Source: Oscillospiraceae bacterium
GTDB lineage: Bacteria; Bacillota; Clostridia; Oscillospirales; Oscillospiraceae
Reading direction: 5' to 3'
DNA: 50,077 bases
Assembly (NCBI GenBank): GCA_015067585.1
Contig: SVMC01000013.1
Coordinates: forward strand, 1 to 50,077
Part shown: positions 24,165 through 32,523 of the stretch, in pieces
How positions within the stretch are numbered: position 1 is the stretch's first letter
Layout of the letters: the number at the start of each line of letters is the position of its first letter
Translations under genes and position numbers: made by a program
Notes under the pieces: model-generated
Database searches by the model: none
What the model was told of the DNA's origin: nothing
The model's input: the letters and a program-made list of their open reading frames with translations, nothing else

Positions 24165-26039
24165 GTGGACAGCAAGCATCAGATCCTGCGGCAGTATTTT
24201 GGATATGACGCCTTTCGGGGTGGGCAGGAAGAGCTGATCGACGCACAGCTCATGGGGCGGGATGCCTTCGGCGTAATGCCCACCGGAGGCGGAAAGAGCC
24301 TTTGCTATCAGATCCCCGCGCTGCTGCTTCCGGGCATTAGCCTTGTGATCTCTCCCCTCATCAGCCTGATGCAGGATCAGGTGAAGGCGTTGTGCGCGGC
24401 AGGCATTCCCGCCGCCTATCTCAACAGCACCCTGAGTCTTGCGCAGCAGTGGCAGGTTTATCGGAATCTGGAGCTGGGAAAATATAAGATCATCTACATT
24501 GCACCGGAGCGGCTGCTGACAGAAGGGTTTGTTGCTACCGCGCAGAGATTGAAGATTTCTCTTGTCACAGTGGATGAAGCGCACTGCATTTCCCAGTGGG
24601 GGCAGGATTTTCGCCCAAGCTATCTGAAAATTCTGGAATTTTTGGAAAAGCTGCCGAAGCGTCCCACCATCAGCGCCTTTACCGCCACTGCCACACCCCT
24701 GGTTCGGGAGGACATCGTGCGGATCTTGGGTCTTCGGGACCCGGTGCAGGTGATCACCGGCTTTGACCGGCCGAACCTTTATTTTTCTGTCCGTGTCCCG
24801 GACAACAAAAAGCTGGAGCTGCTGTCCCTGCTTGCCCAGCGGAAGGAGCGAAGCGGCATCGTTTACTGCGCCACCCGCAAGGCAGTGGAGGAGATCTGCG
24901 CCCTGTTGCAGAGCAAGCGCTTTGCCGCCACCCGCTACCATGCGGGCCTGAGCGATGAAGAGCGAAGGCAAAATCAGGACGATTTCATCTGCGACCGAAA
25001 AACCATCATGGTGGCCACCAATGCCTTCGGCATGGGCATCGATAAATCCAATGTATCCTATGTGATCCACTACAATATGCCCCAGAGTCTGGAAAGCTAC
25101 TATCAGGAGGCAGGCCGTGCCGGACGGGACGGGGAAAAAGCGGAGTGCCTGCTTTTGTTTGGCAAGCAGGACATCGTAACCGCCAAATTCTTCATCCGCA
25201 AGACCTTTGAGGAAAGCGAGCTTCCGGAAGATGAAAAGCTGCGGAATATGGAGCAGGATATGAAAAGGCTCTATAAAATGATCGACTACTGCGAAACGCC
25301 CGGCTGTCTTCGCCTGTTCCTTCTGTCCTATTTCGGGCAGAGAATGGAAAATCGCTGCGAGAATTGCGGAAACTGTCTGGCGTTACAGCCAAAAAAATCA
25401 AAAAAGAACGATACAGCGCCAAAGCTTACCGGGCGGATGGTCACCCGGGATATCACAAAAGAGGCCCAGATGGTGATGTCCTGCATCCGGCGCCTGAAAA
25501 CGGCACTGGGTTACAGCACCACCGCCACCATAACGGTGCGGGTGCTTCGGGGCAGCCGGGACAAGCGCATCCTGGAAATGGGGTTGGAAGAATTATCAAC
25601 CTATGGCATTATGTCCGCCTATTCCAGAGAAGAAGTGCGGGAGATCATCTCCCATCTTCATTCCATCGGCATGGTAGAGATGGACAAAAAGGAGATCCTC
25701 ACCCTGAATCCTGCCGCGAAAGCGGTGCTTTTTGAGGCGCAAGCCGTTTCCGTCACGCTGGATGAAGGAGAAATGGAGGCGCGTTTCCCAAAATCCGGCA
25801 CCGTCACCGCAGACTCCAAGCTGCTGACTGCCCTGAAAGAACTTCGCCTTCGCATCGCAAAGGAAGAAGCTGTCCCCGCTTATGTGGTATTCTCCAATGC
25901 CACCTTGGCAGACATGGAAAAGCGCCGCCCCCGCACCATGGCCCAATTCCTGCAGGTCAGCGGCGTGGGCGAGATCAAAGCCCAGCGCTACGGCGAAAGC
26001 TTCCTTGCTCTGCTCCGTTCCTTTGATAAGAAATCATAA
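24165..26039 (+). CDS. recQ: ATP-dependent DNA helicase RecQ
   Basis: The 624-residue 3'-5' helicase of recombination and repair is complete. Present are motif 0 FGYDAFRGGQEELI, Walker A MPTGGGKSLCYQ, DEAH box VTVDEAHCISQWG, the aromatic loop GQDFRPSY, and motif VI QEAGRAGRDGE. The RQC zinc-binding cysteines are in YCETPGCLR and RCENCGNC, and a C-terminal HRDC-type domain spans about residues 545-620. The GTG start (24165) follows AAAGGAGG at 6 nt. It is monocistronic, with a terminator at 26045-26090. The divergent history of the flanking genes gives no further hint on role. Confidence 0.95.
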   Translation: MDSKHQILRQYFGYDAFRGGQEELIDAQLMGRDAFGVMPTGGGKSLCYQIPALLLPGISLVISPLISLMQDQVKALCAAGIPAAYLNSTLSLAQQWQVYRNLELGKYKIIYIAPERLLTEGFVATAQRLKISLVTVDEAHCISQWGQDFRPSYLKILEFLEKLPKRPTISAFTATATPLVREDIVRILGLRDPVQVITGFDRPNLYFSVRVPDNKKLELLSLLAQRKERSGIVYCATRKAVEEICALLQSKRFAATRYHAGLSDEERRQNQDDFICDRKTIMVATNAFGMGIDKSNVSYVIHYNMPQSLESYYQEAGRAGRDGEKAECLLLFGKQDIVTAKFFIRKTFEESELPEDEKLRNMEQDMKRLYKMIDYCETPGCLRLFLLSYFGQRMENRCENCGNCLALQPKKSKKNDTAPKLTGRMVTRDITKEAQMVMSCIRRLKTALGYSTTATITVRVLRGSRDKRILEMGLEELSTYGIMSAYSREEVREIISHLHSIGMVEMDKKEILTLNPAAKAVLFEAQAVSVTLDEGEMEARFPKSGTVTADSKLLTALKELRLRIAKEEAVPAYVVFSNATLADMEKRRPRTMAQFLQVSGVGEIKAQRYGESFLALLRSFDKKS

Positions 26040-26044
26040 AAAAT

Positions 26045-26090
26045 GCTGCCTCAACATGATGTTCTAAATCATTGAGGCAGCTATTTTTGC
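26045..26090 (+). terminator. terminator of recQ
   Basis: An interrupted stem (GCTGCCTCAA and ATGAT with their complements) is followed by TATTTTT. Confidence 0.75.
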
Positions 26091-26107
26091 TGTGTATTAT
26101 TGGGCTT

Positions 26108-27016
26108 TTATCCTTCAGCAATGAACGGAATACCGTTGATCCCCGCAAAGCGCTCTGCGAAGCTGCCAGCGGGGGCATGGATGGTGAGCTTTTCGCAATC
26201 GTCAAATGCGCCGTCCCCAATGAAGGTCACAGTGCCGGGAATGGTGATGGTTTCCAGATGCTTGCAGGAGGAAAAGGCGTAATCACCGATGGAAGTCAGG
26301 CCCTCGGGCAGCTTGATGGTCTCCAGATTTTTGCAACTCTCAAATGCTCCCGCGCCAATGGTCTTTACAGCAGGGAGAAAGACAACTGCCAAATTCTTAC
26401 AATCCCGGAAGGCACCTTCTCCAATGGAAGCTACACTGCGGGACAAGATGAGGTTTTCCAGATTCTTGCAGCCTTCAAAAGCACTTTCGCCGATGGCGGT
26501 CATGGTGTTCGGGAATTTGACATATTCCAGATTCTTGCAGCCTTCAAAAGCTCTCTCTCCAATGGAGGCAACCCCTTCCTGCATGGTCACAGATGCGAGA
26601 TTTCCGCAGAGGCTGAAGGCATCGGAGGAAAGCGCGCGGACACCGCCGGGAATGCTGACAGAGCTAAGGCCCTCACATCCAAAAAATGCGCCCTCGCCGA
26701 TGTAGGTAAGGCTCTTCGGGAGTTCCACTTTTTTCAGCCTGTCGCAATGAGCAAAGGCATGGCTGCCAATGGAAGCAATACCGTCCCATAAGGCCAGTGT
26801 TTTCAGGTTTTCGCAATACTCAAAGGCCAAATCCCCAATGCATCTTGTGCTGCCCGGGATCGCAATGGAGGTAAGACTGGCGCAGCTTTGAAAGGCGGCG
26901 TCACCAATGGCAGCTACACTATAGGGAATACTGACTCCGCCTCTGAAGATCGAATCGGAGTCAACCTCATAGCCGGTCAGAATGCCCGCCGATATATTCA
27001 GACGATGTTCCATCAT
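26108..27016 (-). CDS. BspA-type leucine-rich repeat (LRR_5) protein without signal peptide
   Basis: The 302-residue protein consists of about eleven LRR_5 units of ~23 residues with the pattern ...IPxxxxxIGxxAFxxCxxLxx (for example SIGERAFEGCKNLEYV). It ends with the usual cap FAGINGIPFIAEG. BspA repeats normally occur in surface adhesins, but no signal peptide, anchor or transmembrane helix is present here, so it is predicted to be cytoplasmic. A role in protein binding is all that can be inferred. GGAGAGGTTATT precedes ATG 27016, with a second ATG directly after. Confidence 0.85.
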   Translation of the reverse strand: MMEHRLNISAGILTGYEVDSDSIFRGGVSIPYSVAAIGDAAFQSCASLTSIAIPGSTRCIGDLAFEYCENLKTLALWDGIASIGSHAFAHCDRLKKVELPKSLTYIGEGAFFGCEGLSSVSIPGGVRALSSDAFSLCGNLASVTMQEGVASIGERAFEGCKNLEYVKFPNTMTAIGESAFEGCKNLENLILSRSVASIGEGAFRDCKNLAVVFLPAVKTIGAGAFESCKNLETIKLPEGLTSIGDYAFSSCKHLETITIPGTVTFIGDGAFDDCEKLTIHAPAGSFAERFAGINGIPFIAEG

Positions 27017-27145
27017 AATAACCTCTCCTGTGTGTTTTTTTCATTGTATCATGGTTTTGGCGGTTAAGCAATATCAGGAAAAATAAACAATTATAGATTT
27101 TCTCTCTATAATGTGATATAATTTCAAAAAAATCAGGAGGTTTCC

Positions 27146-27565
27146 ATGAACATTACCATCATCGACGGGCATGGCGGTCTGCTGGGAGCGCAGCTTGTGA
27201 AGGAGATCCTTGCCCAGATTCCAAATGCCAATATCACCGCAGTGGGCACCAATGCCAATGCCACCGCCGCCATGCTGAAGGCAGGGGCAAGGCAGGCTGC
27301 CACCGGGGAGAATCCGGTGATCGTTGCCTGCAGAAAGGCAGATGTGATCGTCGGACCCATCGGCATCGTCATTGCGGATTCCCTTCTGGGCGAGGTGACG
27401 GAGAACATGGCAGTTGCCGTGGGAAGAGCGGATGCTGTGCGTATTCTCATTCCTATGAACAGGTGCGACAATTTGGTGGCCGGCGTTGCCAATCTCACCA
27501 CCGGCGGTTTGATCGAGGATGTGATCCGGAAGCTCCGAAACCTTGCGGGACATCAGCTTTTTTGA
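27146..27565 (+). CDS. DUF3842 family protein
   Basis: A 139-residue protein with a Rossmann-like beginning (ITIIDGHGGLLGAQLV) and the conserved segments VGTNANATAAMLKAGA and DVIVGPIGIVIADSLLGE. The family is small, widespread in Clostridia, and has no known function; a nucleotide or CoA-like ligand is conceivable from the glycine-rich N terminus. CAGGAGG precedes the start. It is followed by an SDR gene 47 bp downstream. Confidence 0.87.
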   Translation: MNITIIDGHGGLLGAQLVKEILAQIPNANITAVGTNANATAAMLKAGARQAATGENPVIVACRKADVIVGPIGIVIADSLLGEVTENMAVAVGRADAVRILIPMNRCDNLVAGVANLTTGGLIEDVIRKLRNLAGHQLF

Positions 27566-27612
27566 TAGGTTCTGTTTGTTCGGATAGACGCTAAGACAAA
27601 GGAAGGAGAATT

Positions 27613-28431
27613 ATGAAGAAACTTGCAGGAAAGGTTGCCGCCATCACCGGCGCTTCCAGCGGCATCGGCAGGGCTACGGCGCTGCGGCTGGCCCGGGAGG
27701 GGGCGAACATTGCGCTCATCGCCCGGAACCGGGAGCGATTGGAAGAAGCTGCCCGGGAGGTACGCAGCTTCGGTGTGGAAGCGGAGGTTTTCGTTGCGGA
27801 TACCACTGTGGACGAGCAGGTGACCCGGGCGGTGGAAGGGGCCATTGCCCGCTTTGGGCATATTGATATTTTCCACTGTAATGCGGGTATTTACTTCCGC
27901 AAGCCGGTGCTGGAGCTGACCATGGAGCAGATCCGCCATGTGTTTGAGACGAATTTCTATGGCAATCTTCGCTGTGCCTACGCGGTGCTGCCCCATTTTC
28001 TGAAGCGGGGCAGCGGCAGCCTTGTGGTCACCGCATCCATGGACTCCAAGAAGGGGTTCCCGCCGGATGGAGCCTACGCCGCCTCCAAATTTGCCATCAA
28101 TGGCTTTATGCAGGTGCTTCGGCAGGAGCTGCGGGGCAGCGGGGTGAAGGTGAGTATGATCTTCCCCGGCCGCATTGATACTCCCATGATCGATTTCGTG
28201 GATTGTCCTGCCATCACTGCCAAGGTCTCGCCCGAAAAGGTGGCGGATGGTGTGCTGAAGGCTGTCCTCACAGGAAAGCCGGAGGTCTATGTGCCCCATG
28301 GCTCCAATCGGCTGATGGTGTGGGTGGACACCCTTAGTCCCAGGCTCGGCGACTATATGGTGCGCTTGTTCCATCTGGGTGGCAAGGAAAATGAACGGCC
28401 TCCTGTGTTTGAGGAAGGTTTACATAAATAA
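27613..28431 (+). CDS. short-chain dehydrogenase/reductase
   Basis: A classical SDR of 272 residues using NAD(P)(H). It has the cofactor loop TGASSGIGRATAL near residue 12, CNAG near residue 93, catalytic Ser in VTASMDS, and the YAASK active-site pair near residues 155-159. The C-terminal part is slightly longer than minimal, with a lipophilic segment (DYMVRLFHLGG). The substrate is unknown. GAAGGAGAATT sets the start, and a hairpin at 28439-28467 separates it from convergent cdd. Confidence 0.9.
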   Translation: MKKLAGKVAAITGASSGIGRATALRLAREGANIALIARNRERLEEAAREVRSFGVEAEVFVADTTVDEQVTRAVEGAIARFGHIDIFHCNAGIYFRKPVLELTMEQIRHVFETNFYGNLRCAYAVLPHFLKRGSGSLVVTASMDSKKGFPPDGAYAASKFAINGFMQVLRQELRGSGVKVSMIFPGRIDTPMIDFVDCPAITAKVSPEKVADGVLKAVLTGKPEVYVPHGSNRLMVWVDTLSPRLGDYMVRLFHLGGKENERPPVFEEGLHK

Positions 28432-28438
28432 TGAAGCA

Positions 28439-28467
28439 GCGGCGGGAGTCAGGCAGACTCCCGCCGC
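28439..28467. terminator. hairpin between convergent SDR and cdd genes
   Basis: A 12-bp perfect GC-rich stem (28439-28450 with 28456-28467). The T tract is poor, so termination efficiency is uncertain. Confidence 0.6.
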
Positions 28468-28472
28468 GTTGG

Positions 28473-28889
28473 TTATCTCGATAAATGCTGCTCTGCCCGG
28501 AAGCTTTCCGGCAGCAGCTCTTTGAGCAAAATGGTGCGGACGGTTTTGCCGTCCCTGCTGAGATATACAGGGAAATCATCGGCGCAGAATTCCCGCAGTA
28601 CCTGCCGGCATACGCCGCAGGGCGGGCATTCGCGGCTGATCTCCTGCCCTGCCATGCCGCCCACGACAGCAATGGCGGCAAACTCCCGCTGCCCTTCGCT
28701 GACGGCCTTGAATACGGCAGTGCGCTCCGCGCAGATTGTGGGGCCAAAGGCGGCATTTTCAATATTGCAGCCGGTATATACCTTGCCGTCGGCGCACAGC
28801 AGCGCCGCTCCCACCGCAAAGCCGGAATAGGGGCAGTAGGACATGGTTCTGGCTTCCTGCGCAAGCAGGATGAGTTTTTCCGGTGTCAT
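28473..28889 (-). CDS. cdd: cytidine deaminase
   Basis: The 138-residue zinc enzyme deaminates cytidine and deoxycytidine to (deoxy)uridine. Motifs are CPYSGFAVGAALL, GCNIENAAFGPTICAERTA (Cys, catalytic Glu) and CPPCGVCRQVLREF (two Cys). It is of the homotetrameric short type. ATG 28889 follows AAAGGAGCAAACACC. It lies 14 bp downstream of deoB, forming a nucleoside-salvage operon in which cytidine is converted to uridine and ribose/deoxyribose phosphates enter metabolism. Confidence 0.95.
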   Translation of the reverse strand: MTPEKLILLAQEARTMSYCPYSGFAVGAALLCADGKVYTGCNIENAAFGPTICAERTAVFKAVSEGQREFAAIAVVGGMAGQEISRECPPCGVCRQVLREFCADDFPVYLSRDGKTVRTILLKELLPESFRAEQHLSR

Positions 28890-28903
28890 GGTGTTTGCTC
28901 CTT

Positions 28904-30067
28904 TCAAAGCATTGGGGCGAAGCTCTCGCCGTCCCCATGGAAGGGAACCTCCAGAAGCTCCGCGATGGTGGCGGCAACATCGGCAAAGCTCTTTCGGGTG
29001 CCCAAATTGGTTGGGGTAACTTCATTTCCGTAAATAAGAAGGGGGACATATTCCCTTGTGTGGTCGGTGGTGGCGGCATAGCCGGGGTCGCAGCCGTGGT
29101 CGGCGGTGATCATCAGGCAATCCTCCGGGCCGAGGCAGGGAAGGAAGTCCTCCAGCCAGCGGTCAAAGGCAGACAGGGCGACCGCATAGCCGTCGATATC
29201 TCTGCGGTGACCGTAGAGCATATCAAAGTCCACTAAATTTACAAAACAAAGGCCGTTAAACTCTTTTTTTGCCCAATTAAGAGCCTTTTCCATGCCGTCT
29301 GAATTGCTTTTTGTGGTGACGAACTCTGTGATGCCGCTGCCTGCGAAAATATCATTGATCTTTCCCACCGCAAGGGTGGAAAGACCTGCCTCTTTTATCG
29401 CGTCCAGCAGAGTTTTCCGGGGCGGAAGCAGGGAAAAATCGTGGCGGTTTGCGGTGCGGCGGAAGCTTCCCGCGCCGCTGCCCACGAAGGGCCTTGCGAT
29501 CACCCGGCCCACACCGTGCTTTCCCTGCAGGAGCTTTCGGGCGATGCGGCAGTATTCGTAAAGCAATTCCGGAGGTACGATGTCCTCGTGGGCGGCGATC
29601 TGGAATACGGAATCCGCAGAGGTATAGACGATCAGATCACCGCTTTGCATATGCTCTTCGCCATAAGCATCGATGACGGCGGTGCCGGACCAGGGGGCGT
29701 TTGCCAATGTGCCCCGCCCGGTTTGATTGCGGAACGGCTCTAAAATCTCTTCCGGGAAGCCATTGGGATAGGTGGGAAGGGGTTGGGGAGAAATGAGTCC
29801 TGCCAGCTCCCAGTGGCCGATGGTGGTATCCTTGCCTTGCGAAGCCTCCGTCAGACGGGCCACCGCAGCGGCGAGAGCATCCGGCTTGGGCAGGAAATCC
29901 ACGCCGTCCACACAGCCAAGACCGAGACGCAGAAGATTTGGAATATGGAAAGCCTTGGATGTGCTGCAGGAGCGCAGGGTATTGACCCCTGCATCCCCAA
30001 AGGCGGGAGCATCCGGCATGGCACCGATGCCAAAGGAATCCAGAACGATCAGAAAAATCCGTTTCAT
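28904..30067 (-). CDS. deoB: phosphopentomutase
   Basis: The enzyme interconverts (deoxy)ribose 1-phosphate and 5-phosphate in nucleoside breakdown. It is a metal-dependent phosphatase-superfamily enzyme with an N-terminal DSFGIGAMPDA, the phosphorylated-Thr segment GKDTTIGHWE, and C-terminal metal ligands VDFDMLYGHRRD and ITADHGCDP plus TDHTREYVP. The length (387 residues) is standard. Although the frame is open far upstream, ATG 30067 is the family start, and the promoter at 30098-30126 lies inside that extension. It is the first gene of deoB-cdd. Confidence 0.95.
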   Translation of the reverse strand: MKRIFLIVLDSFGIGAMPDAPAFGDAGVNTLRSCSTSKAFHIPNLLRLGLGCVDGVDFLPKPDALAAAVARLTEASQGKDTTIGHWELAGLISPQPLPTYPNGFPEEILEPFRNQTGRGTLANAPWSGTAVIDAYGEEHMQSGDLIVYTSADSVFQIAAHEDIVPPELLYEYCRIARKLLQGKHGVGRVIARPFVGSGAGSFRRTANRHDFSLLPPRKTLLDAIKEAGLSTLAVGKINDIFAGSGITEFVTTKSNSDGMEKALNWAKKEFNGLCFVNLVDFDMLYGHRRDIDGYAVALSAFDRWLEDFLPCLGPEDCLMITADHGCDPGYAATTDHTREYVPLLIYGNEVTPTNLGTRKSFADVAATIAELLEVPFHGDGESFAPML

Positions 30068-30097
30068 GTTCACACCAGCCTTTCGTTTGTTGAACTC

Positions 30098-30126
30098 ATT
30101 ATAAAATGGGAAGAAGGTTTCGTCAA
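30098..30126 (-). promoter_or_regulatory. promoter of deoB-cdd operon
   Basis: Minus-strand TTGACG, 17 bp, TATAAT. It is divergent from the importer promoter at 30156-30184, with 29 bp between the two -35 boxes. Confidence 0.75.
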
Positions 30127-30155
30127 TCTGTAAGGTGATTCTGCGGCAAAAACCA

Positions 30156-30184
30156 TTGCAATTCTTGCCGAAACAGGATATAAT
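30156..30184 (+). promoter_or_regulatory. promoter of importer operon / riboswitch-like leader
   Basis: TTGCAA, 17 bp, perfect TATAAT. Transcription would begin near 30190, about 220 nt ahead of the first start codon. Confidence 0.8.
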
Positions 30185-30189
30185 CAAAC

Positions 30190-30372
30190 CATCCAAGTTC
30201 CAGAGCCTGTGGTCCTGTGGCGTGATGCTATGGATGCAGGCCGGCGTCGTTGACGCAAAGGGTTCGGCTGGAAACGGCCGCGCCTTCCGCATTTGAGAAC
30301 GGAACGCATACAAAGTGCAGTGGGATCACTGTATCTTTATGCCCATTCCGGTTCCTCAGGAGCCGGTTTTTT
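30190..30372 (+). promoter_or_regulatory. transcription-terminating riboswitch-like leader of importer operon
   Basis: The ~180-nt leader is highly structured. It has a stem CATCC/GGATG near its 5' part, a 5-bp hairpin GCGTC-GTT-GACGC (30244-30256), a GGCCG/CGGCC pairing, TTCCG (30285-30289) with CGGAA (30300-30304), hairpin CAGTG-GGAT-CACTG, and a terminator CCGGTTCC-TCA-GGAGCCGG plus T6 (30348-30372). CGGAA-C-GCATA (30300-30310) can instead pair with TATGC-CCA-TTCCG (30338-30350), which would destroy the terminator. These alternatives are the standard logic of an OFF riboswitch. The cobalamin signature (B12 box) is absent. The ligand class is not identified; a molybdenum/tungsten cofactor or metal-related ligand would fit the importer type, but this is inference. 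Confidence 0.7.
30348..30372 (+). terminator. leader terminator within riboswitch-like element
   Basis: An 8-bp stem with one G-T pair, a 3-nt loop, then six T, located 41 nt before the first start codon of the operon. Confidence 0.85.
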
Positions 30373-30412
30373 GTTTATGCGCTCCGAAGCAGACATAAGG
30401 GGAGATATTGCA

Positions 30413-31495
30413 ATGAAACGAATGATTTGCCTGATTTGTGTTTTTACCTGTCTGGTTTCGGTATTCAGCGGCTGTGCTTCGGTTTCTGCGCCAAAGAAGA
30501 TCATGGGAACGCAGGTGTTTACCGATTCCCTTGGCCGGGAGGTAAGTGTGCCCGTCAACATTGAAGCGGTGGCACCCAGCGGGTCTTTGGCCCAGATGAT
30601 GCTGATCTCCTTGTCGCCTGAGCTGCTGGTGGGCACATCCCGCACACCGGAAGCGGAAGTGATGGCTTATCTTCCTGATTGTCTGGAAGGCTTGCCGGAA
30701 TTTGGGCAATTCTACGGCAGCAAGGCCAATCTCAACATGGAAAGTCTGGTGGCGGCAAGTCCTCAGATCATCATTGACATGGGCAATGTGAAGGATGCCA
30801 TGGCAGAAGAACTGGACAGCCTTCAGGAACGCACCGGCATTCCGGTGGTGTTCATTGAGGCATCTCTGGATGCCCTGCCGGAAAGCTATCGAATGCTGGG
30901 AGCGCTGCTGGGTCAAAGGGATGCGGCGGAAGCGCTTGCAGCTTACATAGAAAAAGCTCTTACCATGTGTGAAGAAAACCGGGCAAAAATTCTGCCCGAT
31001 GAGCAGATCACCGTGGCCTTCGGCACAGGGCCTGAGGGTCTTGCCTGCAATGCCGCAGGCAGTATGCAGGCAGATGTGATCGAACTGGTGGGTGCGGTGA
31101 ATGCGGTGACGGTCCCGGAAGAAGAGCTTCGCAACCGCAATGGCGGCAACGAGATCTCCATGGAGCAGATGTATGTGTTTGACCCGGATGTGATGCTCCT
31201 GAGTGCTGAAGGAGCCTACGAGCTTGCGGAAACAGATCCCCGCTGGCAGAGCCTGCGGGCAGTGCAGGAGGGGAATTACTATGAGATCCCCGATCTGCCC
31301 TATTCCTGGATGGCGAATCCCCCCTCTGTAAACCGGGTGCTGGGTCTGTACTGGCTGGGCAATCTCCTGTACCCGGCGCTGTATGATTACGATATGGTGG
31401 AGAAAGCGCAGGAATTTTACAAGCTTTTCTGGCATTATGATCTGAGCGAGGAAGAGGCGCAGCAGCTTCTTTCTCGTGGAATGGCAAAAGAATGA
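30413..31495 (+). CDS. ABC importer substrate-binding lipoprotein (BtuF/FepB/MolA type)
   Basis: The 360-residue protein starts with a lipoprotein signal (hydrophobic stretch, then lipobox VFSGC near residue 20) and tethers to the outer face of the membrane. The body is a two-lobed, single-helix-hinged type III binding protein (peripla_BP_2). It has the family start TDSLGREVSVPVNIEAVAPSG and the pattern LLVGTSR. Substrates of this class are cobalamin, haem, siderophores, or molybdate/tungstate oxyanions; Arg and Glu positions alone do not decide. GGGGAG lies 8 nt upstream. It is first in a gene trio with permease and ATPase, under the leader at 30190-30372. Confidence 0.88.
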   Translation: MKRMICLICVFTCLVSVFSGCASVSAPKKIMGTQVFTDSLGREVSVPVNIEAVAPSGSLAQMMLISLSPELLVGTSRTPEAEVMAYLPDCLEGLPEFGQFYGSKANLNMESLVAASPQIIIDMGNVKDAMAEELDSLQERTGIPVVFIEASLDALPESYRMLGALLGQRDAAEALAAYIEKALTMCEENRAKILPDEQITVAFGTGPEGLACNAAGSMQADVIELVGAVNAVTVPEEELRNRNGGNEISMEQMYVFDPDVMLLSAEGAYELAETDPRWQSLRAVQEGNYYEIPDLPYSWMANPPSVNRVLGLYWLGNLLYPALYDYDMVEKAQEFYKLFWHYDLSEEEAQQLLSRGMAKE

Positions 31496-32523
31496 TGAAG
31501 CAAAACAAAACAAAAAGCACGGGGGGGAAAATGCTCCTTTTGGCAGGATTGTTTCTTCTTGTGTTCTTCGGCTCCTTCATGCTGGGCAGATACCCGGTGA
31601 CACCGTTGGAGCTGATCAAGATTTTTTTCAACAAAATATCCCCGTTTTTTTCGGTGACTTGGGAAGCTGCCGCCGAAACGGTGGTATGGCAGATCCGCCT
31701 GCCCCGTGTGGTGGCGGCAGGTCTGATCGGTTGCGCCCTGTCCCTGTCCGGTCTCAGCTATCAGGGAATGTTCTCCAATCCCATGGTCTCTCCTGATCTT
31801 TTGGGGGCATCCTCCGGGGCTGGCTTTGGTGCCTCTCTGGGCATCCTTCTGGGGCTTCACTATATGGGCATTTCTACGCTGGCCTTTTGCTTTGGTCTGG
31901 CGGCAGTGGCGCTGGCTTATGCCATTGGAAAGGCGAGCCGCAGCAACCGCCTGATGGCGATTTTACTTGCGGGCATGGTGGTGAGCGCCCTGTTTTCCTC
32001 TGCTATTTCCTTATTGAAGCTGCTGGCAGACAACCAGCAGGCTCTGCCCGCCATTACCTACTGGCTGATGGGCAGCCTTAGTTCCGTTCGGATGGCGGAT
32101 GTTGCATTTTTGATTGCTCCGCTGTTCCTGGGAGCAGTACCTCTGTTTGCCCTGCGGTGGCGTATGAATCTGCTTACCCTGCCGGAGGATGAGGCGAGAT
32201 CCATGGGCATCAATACCCGGCGGATGCAGCTTGTGGTGATCCTCTGCGCCACCCTTCTGACAGCAGCCTCCGTGGCGGTGAGCGGTATGATCGGCTGGGT
32301 GGGATTGGTGATCCCCCATTTTGCGAGGATGCTGTTCGGCAGCGATTTTAGAAAGCTGATCCCGGCATCGGCTTTGATGGGCGCAAGCTTTTTGATCGTG
32401 GTGGATGATGTTGCCCGCATTGCGGCAACGGCAGAGATCCCTCTTGGCATCCTGACCTCCTTTATTGGCGGGCCGGTGTTCCTCGTTATGATGCTCTCGC
32501 GAAGGGAGGGGTATGATGCTTAA
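31492..32523 (+). CDS. FecCD-family ABC permease
   Basis: The 343-residue permease has about ten helices and the typical motifs LPRVVAAGLIGCALSLSG, FSNPMVSPDLLGASSGAGFG, and near the end SGMIGWVGLVIPHFARMLFG (coupling region to the ATPase). It forms a homodimeric channel for the substrate delivered by the lipoprotein. It overlaps the lipoprotein gene by 4 nt (ATGA), so translation is coupled, and it overlaps the ATPase gene at its end. Confidence 0.93.
   Translation: MMKQNKTKSTGGKMLLLAGLFLLVFFGSFMLGRYPVTPLELIKIFFNKISPFFSVTWEAAAETVVWQIRLPRVVAAGLIGCALSLSGLSYQGMFSNPMVSPDLLGASSGAGFGASLGILLGLHYMGISTLAFCFGLAAVALAYAIGKASRSNRLMAILLAGMVVSALFSSAISLLKLLADNQQALPAITYWLMGSLSSVRMADVAFLIAPLFLGAVPLFALRWRMNLLTLPEDEARSMGINTRRMQLVVILCATLLTAASVAVSGMIGWVGLVIPHFARMLFGSDFRKLIPASALMGASFLIVVDDVARIAATAEIPLGILTSFIGGPVFLVMMLSRREGYDA

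Noticed and set aside
30190-30372. Cobalamin riboswitch assignment
   Set aside because: The importer type would suit it, but the conserved B12 box and the usual GCCACTG-type core are missing, so the class is left open.
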